From assembly GCA_012031335.1 (NCBI GenBank), contig JAAUTT010000057.1, forward strand, positions 1-11,699: a stretch of DNA of 11,699 nt, written 5' to 3'. This DNA comes from Bacteroidales bacterium (GTDB lineage: Bacteria > Bacteroidota > Bacteroidia > Bacteroidales > JAAUTT01). Positions within the stretch are counted from its first letter, which is position 1. The number at the start of each line of letters is the position of its first letter. Below are positions 1 to 6,784 of the stretch, in pieces. The notes beneath the pieces are model-generated. The model saw nothing but the letters and a program-made list of their open reading frames with translations, was not told the DNA's origin and made no database searches. The position numbers and the translations under genes are program-made.

Positions 1-10
1 AGTTCGTCAT
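1..10 (-). CDS. Start of next operon gene, running off the left edge (hsdR expected)
   Basis: The rloB stop codon TGA sits inside an ATGA tetranucleotide, so an ATG at 10-8 overlaps it by 4 bases. Only Met-Thr-Asn can be read before the window ends. The same ATGA junction is used between hsdM and hsdS in this operon. In type I loci carrying rlo genes, the restriction subunit gene commonly lies beside them, and no hsdR is present elsewhere in the window. Identity as hsdR is inference from context alone. Confidence 0.3.
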
Positions 11-639
11 AAACTTTTTACCAATGCTTCTCCCAATTTATATACTTTAGTTTCCTTGTTTAAGGGCATAAAATAATCAGGATTGGAATCTCCAGCCTTT
101 GCGTTTTGAATAGCATCTGCCAAATTTGGAATGAACTTATATGGATGATATCCGCCTTTTTCAAAGGTAGATATTTCATTTTTAAAATCTTGACAACTTA
201 CCGATTTTGTGGTTTTAATATTTCCCCTTTTGTGAAAATATAACCAGACTTCAAAGCACGGATTGCTTAAAACAATATGCCAATTTGGATATTGTTCACA
301 ATAAGCAGCAATCTCCCTTAGCTGCTCGGGTGACCATTTATCAATATCCATAACAAACCACAATTCATCTTCATCCAAAAGTCCCTCTTTCTCAATATAT
401 TTTACAGCTCTATCCAGGACCCATTTTGGTGCTGATCTTTCAGGATGTTTAATTTGCATTTCTTGTTCACTTACTATATCTTCTATGATATCAACCTGAA
501 TTCTGGAAGAAATGTATTTGAAAACAGAAAAGTATTCAGGTTCTCTTTTGCTTCCTTCGCAAACTATCGCAAAAAGCTTCCAATCCCTCAATAATTCCTG
601 ATGAATCTCTCTTTTATAGCCTCTTTGTTTATGCGTCAT
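7..639 (-). CDS. rloB: RloB / AbiLii-like Toprim-type protein
   Basis: An intact 210-residue protein of the RloB family, at its usual length. Seen in the sequence: a CEGSKREPEYF motif at residues 27-37 with the family glutamate, a DID acidic pair at 98-100, and the signature SNPCFEVWLYFH at 125-136. These acidic positions fit the Toprim-like metal-binding centre proposed for this family, which suggests a nuclease; the activity is inferred. RloB is the partner of the ATPase RloA, and the pair corresponds to AbiLi/AbiLii, a phage abortive-infection module often embedded in type I restriction loci. Its ATG lies 11 bases inside the 3' end of the reconstructed rloA, which indicates translational coupling. 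This is one of the few genes in the left block with no frame break. Confidence 0.85.
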   Translation of the reverse strand: MTHKQRGYKREIHQELLRDWKLFAIVCEGSKREPEYFSVFKYISSRIQVDIIEDIVSEQEMQIKHPERSAPKWVLDRAVKYIEKEGLLDEDELWFVMDIDKWSPEQLREIAAYCEQYPNWHIVLSNPCFEVWLYFHKRGNIKTTKSVSCQDFKNEISTFEKGGYHPYKFIPNLADAIQNAKAGDSNPDYFMPLNKETKVYKLGEALVKSL

Positions 640-1967
640 AGTTGTGCCAATTCAAATTTTCCAAAGTAGCTAAAAAGGGAATGGCACCGAACCTTCCTTT
701 CAAATAACCTTTACGTATATCTAAATCGTATCTGGGCTTAAACTCCGCTAAAGAATAAATATGGGTTCCGTGTGTAGTTCTATTTTTTCTGTAAACCAAA
801 TCTCATCCTGTCGAAATAAATCCATATCTAGTAAATTAGATTCATGAGTAGTAAAGATAAGTTGACCTTTTGTATTATCATCACTCATTAGTTTTTGAAC
901 TAAAGTTTTCAATAAAGCAGGATGAATACTATGATCAATTTCATCGATAACAAACGTTACATCTTCATTTAAAATAATCTCAAATGCAGGAATAAAATCT
1001 AAAAGCCTTTGTGTGCCATCAGATTCTTCATCTAAATCAAACTGAACTTTATCGCCATTAATATCTTTATGATAAGAAATTACTTTATGAACGATATATT
1101 TCTCATCTTTTTTCATAATGAGAATACTCCCGGAATCTTCTGGGATCAAAATTCTTCCACTTTCGTTAACCGCTGAAATTATATCTTTCTTAAACTCTTC
1201 TTCACCTTCGCCTAAATATTTATCTAATTCAATTACTTCTGTGTCTAACTCATCTATACCGGTATCAAATGAATTTAAGAGTTCGTTTACAAAAATCTTA
1301 TATTTTTTTGATTCTGATATCCACGGTACTAAACCGCCGAATTTACTATGGGGGAGAATAATTCTTAATGACTCTTGAAACCAGTTTTTTGCATTTATTA
1401 TTTCTTGAATTTTCAGGTTGTCAGTTTTACCTATCAATAGTTCATTATTTTTAAGTAAATTATCTTCCATTAGTTCGATCAGCAACTGGTCTTTTTTGGA
1501 TTTTATAAACTTATCGCCCATTTTGATGGTTGTTTTTCCTGATTTCGAGAATTTTCGTTCGAAAATTAGTTTATCCGCTTTATCTATTCCCGATTCATAC
1601 AACCATTCATGCAAAACTGTAGAATTATCTAAATCAAGCCCGTATGCATAAATCTTTTTATCGAAATAAAATTCAATTTCCATTGAAACAGGTAAACTTA
1701 GATTTTGCGATTTAATTTAAATTTATAATCATTTACCGATTCGTATATTGCACCTTCATCTACAATATTTTTTAAATATTTTATCCCATTGATAAGATTG
1801 GATTTCCCAGCCCCATTTGCACCGTATATTGCCGCTGCCTTTAAAACATCAACCTTTCCAGCAGAATATATGTGGTGTTTATGGGTTTTGAATGGACCGG
1901 CTAACATATTGAATTCCTTCTCTTCATTAAAAGAAAGGAAATTATTCATTACAAATCTTATTAACAT
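629..1967 (-). CDS. rloA: RloA / AbiLi-like AAA-family ATPase (two frame breaks)
   Basis: An ABC/SMC-like ATPase of the RloA (AAA_15/AAA_21) type, split into three reading frames that rejoin into about 446 residues, normal for the family. Frame 1 (from 1967) carries the Walker A motif GANGAGKS at residues 49-56. After a break at the T4 run 1703-1706 (A4 on the coding strand) the second frame carries the signature-like SDGTQRLLDF at about 316, Walker B VTFVIDEID at about 337 and the switch histidine TTHES at about 373. A second break at the T6 run 783-788 restores the family C-terminus (IRKGYLKGRFGAIPF) and ends at TAA 629-631, overlapping rloB by 11 bases. Each break is cured by one added A. 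It should sense or gate an invasion signal and control RloB. As written, the gene would yield truncated products. Identity is secure; whether the breaks are biological is doubtful. Confidence 0.82.
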
Positions 1968-1984
1968 ATATGATAGGTTTTAAA

Positions 1985-2018
1985 CAAATATAAGAGATAA
2001 ATTCGTTTTAATAACAAA
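1985..2018 (-). promoter_or_regulatory. Putative Bacteroidota promoter of rloAB
   Basis: Read on the minus strand, TATATTTG (1992-1985) matches the Bacteroidota -7 consensus TAnnTTTG exactly, and a TTTG (2018-2015) lies 22 bases upstream, slightly more than the usual 19-21. Transcription would begin near 1979, just before the ATG at 1967. This suggests the RloAB pair is not wholly dependent on read-through from hsdMS. Confidence 0.45.
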
Positions 2019-2073
2019 CATATCTATTAAAAAGTTTATAAATGTAAATATTTTATGAGAAAAATTCGTTTTA
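1999..2073. repeat. 12-bp direct repeat AAATTCGTTTTA in front of rloA
   Basis: AAATTCGTTTTA occurs exactly at 1999-2010 and again at 2062-2073, start points 63 bp apart, in the 109-bp gap between hsdS and rloA. The first copy lies between the proposed -33 and -7 boxes of the rloA promoter, where a bound protein would block RNA polymerase. A role as operator is inference. Confidence 0.5.
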
Positions 2074-2076
2074 CAC

Positions 2077-3222
2077 TTACCCCAATATCTCATTCAACAG
2101 CTTCTGCTTTAAAAGCTTTAAGGTGGCTTTTTGCTGTTTGAGCTGGGATATGGTGGTTTCGAACTGTTGTAAGACTTCCAATATTTTTCCCTGGGTTTTG
2201 ATATCCGGTATACAAACTTCCAATTTCTGCCAAATCTTTCCATTTGGTGCGGGGTGATAAAGAACCGGCCGAGGTGCTTATAGCATGTTGTATAAAAGCA
2301 TCGGACGATAGATAGAAAGGTAACAATTCCTGAAGCATTTTTTTGTTTTTGGCACGGACTACCAGAATATCCCTGGAACAAATGCCATCAAAATCGGCTA
2401 CAGCTACCTTCTTAAGATAAGCCCTGCGTTTGCCAAACAGCACATCGCCTTTTGCGAACTGTTTGGTAAAAGTTGTGCCATTTGCAACCAAACCATATCC
2501 CTGAAGCTTGAAATTTTCCGGTTCAATATCTTCCAATCCTACAAACCTTTCAACTTCTTTTCGTGCTCCGGATATCTTTTATCACATTCGGCCATTTCTC
2601 CAATGGTTGAGGGTAAGCAATTGCATTCATTTAACAGATTACCAAACTTGGGTTGTTTACTTACAAGTCCATTGACCAGTTCTTTTAACAACACCTTCAA
2701 ATTCTTCTCTTGCCCTTCCACCTGCTCCATAGCTGTTTCAATGGATTGGAAAAGTGAAGCGATTTGTTTTTGCTCTTTGAGGGGAGGGAGGGGAAATTTG
2801 TATTTTGATAATTGAGGCCATTTTAAATAAACAGACATTGTTCCAGCAGAATTTGAATTTACATATTCATAGAATTTATCTGTTAACATTATAAAAGGTA
2901 ATAGATCCTGATTTAACCCTTCCTTAGATTTCAATGCCCATATATGAGGTGAACAAATTCCATCAAAATCAGCAATAGCAACCTTTCTTTGATAAGCTCT
3001 TCGCTTTCCAAATAGCACTTGTCCACATTTAAAGGTCCTAAAAAAAGTAGGCATCTCTTCATCAAACCAACTTTCAATTTTAAACTTTCCAGTCTCTATA
3101 TGCTCGACACTAACATATCTAGCTTCTTTTCTTTTTTCTTTATTAGTTTCATTTTTTTCAATATGATCTACATATTTTCCAAATTCAACTTTCTTCCACT
3201 TTTCCTTTTCCAACTTTTTCAT
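2077..3222 (-). CDS. hsdS: Type I restriction-modification specificity subunit HsdS (two frame breaks)
   Basis: The specificity subunit, which chooses the bipartite DNA target for HsdM. Start ATG 3222-3220 overlaps the hsdM stop as ATGA. Residues about 1-145 form target recognition domain 1. Residues 146-190 form the central conserved helix, introduced by PPLKEQKQIA. Residues about 195-335 form domain 2, followed by a second helix ending in KQKLLNEILG and a TAA at 2077-2079. Both domains carry the same core, LFGKRRAY followed by ADFDGICS, so they are closely related. A break near 2555 (one base missing in the coding AAG-AAG-TTG stretch) separates the halves. A second at the T3 run 2224-2226 (one base extra or two missing) shifts the C-terminal helix. 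The joined product is about 381 residues, near normal length. Without repair the first half would be a half-HsdS. Confidence 0.85.
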
Positions 3223-4689
3223 TCTATCCCTAATGATTTAAGTTGATTGAATAAGTTATAAATGCTATTATTGAGAATTTCTTGATTGGATTTTGTTTGT
3301 AATAATAATTGCTCTAATTCATGTTCCTTATTATTATTCGTCTGTTTTACATAGAGCTGTACACTTAAATTACCATCATTACTGTCAAGTATTTCTTTGC
3401 AATTCATGACTTTTGCAAATCCTTGAATATCTTTGAAATTGTGGTAAGCACTAGCAATTTTAGCGATATGCTCCTCTTTTAAAATGCAGTACTTCTTTCT
3501 AAACGTATTTCCTCCTTCGCATCAATAAAAATAATTTTCCCTTTTCGCTCCTGGGCTTTTTCATGCGGCATACCAGCAACAGCTTTCCATGCTGCTGTTG
3601 TAAAAGGTTTTCCCCAGGCCAATTACGGCATCTACATAGTCTTCCTCAATCATGCGCTTACGGATTTCGCTTTCGGCATCGCGGAACAAAACGCCATGCG
3701 GCCAAAGCACCACGCTGCGTCCGGTTTCGGGTTTCAGGCTTTTCATAATGTGTTGCTGGAAGGCATAGTCGGCACAGCCTTGTGGCGGGGTTCCCCAGAT
3801 GTTACGGCCAAAGGGATCGTTCATCCATTTTTTCTGGCTCCACTTTTTTACGCTGTAGGGTGGATTGGCCATGATTACATCGAACTTCTTGAGTTCGTCG
3901 TTTTCGAGTATCTGGGGGCTGTCGAGCGTATCGCCCTGTACAATCAGAAACTCATCCACATTGTGCATAAACATATTGATCCGGGCAATAGCCGAGGTTA
4001 TCAGATTAAGTTCCTGTCCGTAGAGTTTTAACGTGCGGTACTCTTTGCCCTGTTCTTTGAGGTGTAAGGCGGCGCTTAGCAATATTCCGCCACTGCCGCA
4101 GGTGGGATCGTATATGCTCTCGCTGCTATGCGGGTCGGTTATTTGCGTCATCAGTTTTACAACGGTGCGGTTGGTGTAAAACTCGGCGGCAGTATGTCCG
4201 CTATCGTCGGCAAATTTTTTAATCAGGTATTCGTACCCTTCGCCCATGATATCGTGAGGTACGTTGGCTACGCTTAAGTCTATCTGCGAGAAATGCTCAA
4301 TCAGGTCGAGCATTTTTTCGTCGCTCATGCGGCGCTTGTTGGTCCATTGCGCATCGCCAAAAACATCGTGCATCACTTCAAAATTTGCTTTCTCTATGCC
4401 ATTCAATGCTTTTTGGAGATAAGCGCCAACATCAACGGTCCTTTTCCGAACATCGTCCCAATGGCAACCTGCGGGTATCTGGAAGCGGTGGTTTTCGGCG
4501 AATTCGGCATAACTCAAATCGTTATCGACTTTCAGCGAGCGCCTGCCGGTATTCTTCATCCCATAAATCGCTGATGCGTTTAAAAAACAGAAGCGGAAAT
4601 ATATATTGTTTAAAGTCCGCGGCATCAATCATTCCGCGCAAAATATTGGCAGCTCCCCAAAGGTAATCCTCGAGTTGTTTCTGAGTCAT
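3219..4689 (-). CDS. hsdM: Type I restriction-modification DNA methyltransferase HsdM (four frame breaks)
   Basis: An N6-adenine methyltransferase subunit that transfers a methyl group from S-adenosylmethionine to the site chosen by HsdS. The start is ATG 4689-4687, whose reading (MTQKQLEDYLWGAANILRG) is the classic HsdM N-terminus. The long central frame carries the SAM-binding motif DPTCGSGG (about residue 194) and the catalytic NPPYS (about 275). Breaks lie at 4525-4531 (one base extra or two missing), 3578-3579 (one T short on the coding strand), 3557-3561 (one A short) and 3481-3484 (one T short). Repair gives continuous HsdM sequence through IIFIDAKEEIRLERS and HIAKIASAYHNFKDIQGFAK to the stop at 3219-3221, about 490 residues, the expected length. 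The region after the motif GLGK looks about one residue short compared with relatives I recall, so further small errors may exist. Confidence 0.88.
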
Positions 4690-4713
4690 GGTCTGTTATA
4701 AAATTAAAAGCTT

Positions 4714-4721
4714 CAAAGATA
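4714..4721 (-). promoter_or_regulatory. -7 box of the hsdM operon promoter
   Basis: On the minus strand TATCTTTG matches TAnnTTTG exactly and ends 25 bases before the hsdM ATG at 4689, a plausible short leader. I see no good TTTG at the expected -33 distance. It sits in the divergent gap shared with the LytTR gene. Confidence 0.45.
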
Positions 4722-4851
4722 ATTTATAAAAGATGCAATGAATTAAGCGGATTGGTCTTTTTGAACTTGTTTTTTGGCAATGTAATTTTACAGTAAATTC
4801 AAGCATTTTGGTGATATTATCGCAAAAAACCTGATTTATTTCATGCTTTCC

Positions 4852-4883
4852 TTTGCATTGTTTTAAATGGTTTTCTATTTTCG
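4852..4883 (+). promoter_or_regulatory. Putative promoter of the LytTR gene
   Basis: TTTG at 4852-4855 is followed after 20 bases by TATTTTCG (4876-4883), a one-mismatch version of the Bacteroidota -7 box TAnnTTTG. The spacing is within the known 19-21 range. Transcription would start near 4890 and translation at the ATG 4916. Confidence 0.4.
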
Positions 4884-4915
4884 TGCCTATAATTAGCATA
4901 CCTAATACCCAAAAT

Positions 4916-5293
4916 ATGGAAGCATCCAACAACTTCCCGTTAACATTACTTGAAGTTAAAACTGCAAGAGGAAAAAAGTTTATACTGATTGAAGATATTT
5001 CGTACATCAAAGGATCGAGTAAGCATTGCTATGTATTCTTTGCCAATGCAGAGCCCATGCTTGAGGTACATTGTATGCTGAAATGGTTTACCGAACATTT
5101 GCCCGAGCCTCAATTTTGCAGGTGTCACGACTCATTTATTGTGAATTTCAGGTACTACGATTGTGTAAATGGCAGCAATATCATCCTCAAAGACAATTCT
5201 TATATTCCGGTTGCGCCTTTGCGGAAAAGCAGTACGATAGAAAAGCTCAAGGTATACTTGATGCAAGGAAGAAACAACTCGTTAACTGCCTGA
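4916..5293 (+). CDS. Standalone LytTR-type DNA-binding regulator
   Basis: A 125-residue protein made almost entirely of a LytTR DNA-binding domain. Recognisable features are the opening VKTARGKKFILIEDISYIKG, the middle RCHDSFIVNFRY and the C-terminal PVAPLRKSSTIEKLK. There is no receiver domain and no membrane segment, so it is a one-domain regulator and not the response regulator of a two-component pair. An upstream in-frame ATG at 4853 would add 21 residues, but these are not LytTR-like and would place the start inside the proposed promoter; I prefer 4916. It is divergent from hsdM and precedes the 189-aa protein gene on the same strand by 231 bases. Its targets are unknown; the neighbouring gene is the natural first candidate. 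Confidence 0.8.
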   Translation: MEASNNFPLTLLEVKTARGKKFILIEDISYIKGSSKHCYVFFANAEPMLEVHCMLKWFTEHLPEPQFCRCHDSFIVNFRYYDCVNGSNIILKDNSYIPVAPLRKSSTIEKLKVYLMQGRNNSLTA

Positions 5294-5414
5294 AAAGTTT
5301 CTTATACTCCAATTTTCAAAGAGATATTCTCAAAATGCTTTTTTCATACTTATTGCCATTTGATAATTCTCTTTGACATTTTATCATTCTTTTTTCAGGC
5401 TCCTTATTCCGATC

Positions 5415-5428
5415 ATACGTTATACGTT
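5415..5428 (+). repeat. Tandem ATACGTT pair upstream of the 189-aa protein gene
   Basis: ATACGTT is repeated back to back at 5415-5421 and 5422-5428, about 100 bases before the start codon of the next gene. LytTR proteins usually bind direct repeats with a GTT core, but normally spaced about two helical turns apart, not 7 bp. An operator role is a weak inference. Confidence 0.25.
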
Positions 5429-5524
5429 CCTTTTGGCCGAATATTAATCGCACAGGCCGTTATATTTACTACTGTTAAACTAATCAATACAGTAACATTT
5501 ATTAATCCTTAAAAAATTTAAGCA

Positions 5525-6094
5525 ATGGGAAAATCAGACGACAACGTCTTAACGCACGGATTACGCGGTAAAATCGGCGACTTGTTAGTTTACCGAATTC
5601 TCAAAAATGGTAAAACCATTGTAGCCAAAACGCCCAGTACAGCTAACCGTACTCAGTCGGAAAAGCAAAAACAGCAAGTGGAGCATTTTCAGGAAGCCGT
5701 AATTTATGGCAAAACCGTAAAAGTTACTCCTGAATTACGGGAGTTGTACGAAACTTCGATACCTGTCGGTAAATCTGTGTATCAGGTAGCTTTAGCCGAT
5801 TTCTTAAAAGCACCTAAAATTTCGAAGATAGACGTTACGAATTATACCGGTGAGGTTGGAAGTATCCTTCGTATTCATGCCATCGACGACTTCAAAGTAA
5901 AAGAGGTGTCGGTAACCATCCGAAACAGCGATGGCTCGCTTGTAGAAAGCGGCAAGGCAGTACTGGAGCTCAACGGCGTTACCTGGCTTTATACAGCCAC
6001 TCAGAATAATACCGACCTGGATGGCGATAAAATCATAGTAAGAGCCTCAGATATACCAGGAAATATTGGTGAGGAGGAACTGGATCTAAATTAA
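5525..6094 (+). CDS. Conserved-looking Bacteroidota protein of unknown function, 'GLRGKIGD' N-terminus
   Basis: A 189-residue protein that I cannot assign to a named function. No signal peptide or membrane segment is seen. The N-terminal part has a glycine-rich HGLRGKIGDLLVYR stretch at 11-24, then NGKTIVAKTP and a charged helical region of about 45-95. The C-terminal half (about 100-185) is predicted to be beta-rich, with a VSVTIRNSDGSLVESGKA segment like an Ig-type strand pair. The N-terminal glycine pattern recalls DUF6266-type Bacteroidota proteins, a resemblance from memory only. It follows a LytTR gene and is followed by its own terminator, so it forms a separate transcription unit or ends a two-gene one. 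No frame break is visible. Confidence 0.75.
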   Translation: MGKSDDNVLTHGLRGKIGDLLVYRILKNGKTIVAKTPSTANRTQSEKQKQQVEHFQEAVIYGKTVKVTPELRELYETSIPVGKSVYQVALADFLKAPKISKIDVTNYTGEVGSILRIHAIDDFKVKEVSVTIRNSDGSLVESGKAVLELNGVTWLYTATQNNTDLDGDKIIVRASDIPGNIGEEELDLN

Positions 6095-6184
6095 GAACTA
6101 AAAATTGTCCCGGATAGTTATAAAATTTTGAAACCACCGGAGGACAAAGCATTATGAAATTCTAAAATATGAAAGTCAATAATG

Positions 6185-6214
6185 AACGGCACTCAGGATG
6201 GGTGCCGTTTTTTT
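6185..6214 (+). terminator. Rho-independent terminator after the 189-aa protein gene
   Basis: An 8-bp perfect stem, AACGGCAC (6185-6192) with GTGCCGTT (6202-6209), and a 9-base loop, run into seven T residues at 6208-6214. It closes the plus-strand unit. Confidence 0.85.
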
Positions 6215-6238
6215 GTGAATTTTTCATTTATAATTATA

Positions 6239-6501
6239 TTACCATAATCCAGGAGGAGGATCTCCATCATTTATTTCATCTTCAAAGTCTCCAAAGTAAA
6301 TACTTGTTGGGCTCTCTTCCGAAATTTCAACAGTTTTAGTCTTTTCATTTCTTTGAATTTTTAAATCTAAAATTTTATCAAAAAGAACCTGAATTTCTGT
6401 GTTGGCCATCCTTAGGCAACCATTAGTCCATCCTGTAAATTTGTCTTTCCGGATTTTAAATCATCGCAGAAATTATGAGTGACCCTTAAAAATATTCCAA
6501 T
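6239..6501 (-). pseudogene. C-terminal fragment of an L,D-transpeptidase-like (YkuD) protein
   Basis: On the minus strand, the reading GWTNGCLRMANTEIQ matches the YkuD catalytic signature (S/T-x-G-C-[IL]-R-[ML]-x-N), with the nucleophilic cysteine. YkuD enzymes cross-link peptidoglycan. A 56-codon frame from ATG 6409 to TAA 6239 holds the tail, which is acidic and ends DPPPGLW. The ATG lies inside the signature, so it is not the true start. Upstream, adding one T at 6458-6460 joins FKIRKDKFTG to THNFCDD, after which an in-frame stop at 6502-6504 and the repeat array follow. The N-terminal two thirds of the enzyme are absent. It is most likely a decayed remnant. Confidence 0.5.
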
Positions 6502-6512
6502 TCAGATCTGCC

Positions 6513-6600
6513 AGCGGAGCCAGAGCGGAAGCATAGCGGACTCAGAGCGGAGAATGAGCGGAGACCGAGCGGCAAAGTAGCGGAGAACGAGCGGAGAAAA
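6513..6600. repeat. Eight-unit AGCGGA array with exact 11-bp period
   Basis: AGCGGA begins at 6513, 6524, 6535, 6546, 6557, 6579 and 6590, with AGCGGC at 6568: eight units, each exactly 11 bp after the last. The five spacer bases vary (GCCAG, AGCAT, CTCAG, GAATG, GACCG, AAAGT, GAACG, GAAAA). An 11-bp period is about one helical turn and is not a multiple of three, so a coding repeat is unlikely. Confidence 0.85.
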
Positions 6601-6672
6601 GTAATGCTGAAATTAGCAAAGGCATTAAGGAACGGTGGTTCGAAAGGATGTCGTTTTCTTTTATAATTATAT

Positions 6673-6784
6673 GGCATTATAGCTAAAGTCAACGACATTG
6701 ATTAGTCATATGGTTTTTATAACGGTATAACAAATATTCCATGAGATGGTAAAATGAGAAGATCATCTGGTTTTTTTGCGCCGA
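6673..6784. other. Intergenic stretch without recognised gene
   Basis: I find no supported gene here. The only structure is a 15-bp palindrome, GATTATT-G-AATAATC, at 6783-6797, which overlaps the end of the neighbouring glycosidase-like gene. It lacks a T run on the minus strand, so I do not call it a terminator. Confidence 0.4.

Larger units (their letters stand above)
6227..6672. repeat. 13-bp direct repeat bracketing the fragment and 11-bp array
   Basis: TTTATAATTATAT is found exactly at 6227-6239 and 6660-6672. Between the copies lie the transpeptidase-like fragment and the AGCGGA array. It could be the footprint of an insertion or deletion, but the sequence is AT-only and partly palindromic, so chance is possible. 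Confidence 0.35.

Noticed and set aside
783..1706. Programmed ribosomal frameshifting as the reason for the rloA breaks
   Set aside because: The A4 site has no X-XXY-YYZ slippery heptamer and no stimulatory structure is apparent. The same kind of break occurs in several unrelated genes nearby, which points to sequence error.
3696..4031. Plus-strand open frames inside hsdM (also 3563-3748, 4293-4574, 4385-4666)
   Set aside because: They lie antisense to well-conserved HsdM sequence and show no recognisable domain.
3561..4628. The 355-codon hsdM frame as a complete gene starting at 4628
   Set aside because: The first 34 residues do not look like HsdM, whereas the other frame from 4689 gives the standard N-terminus. 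The end (SCCWYAA) is also out of frame with the family.
4696..5010. Minus-strand 104-codon frame overlapping the LytTR gene
   Set aside because: It is antisense to the LytTR start and covers both proposed promoters; no family resemblance.
6513..6600. CRISPR array
   Set aside because: A 6-bp unit with 5-bp spacers is far too short, and no cas genes are nearby.
6486..6698. 70-codon minus-strand frame across the AGCGGA array
   Set aside because: Much of it is translated repeat (serine, leucine, arginine rich) and no upstream signals support it.
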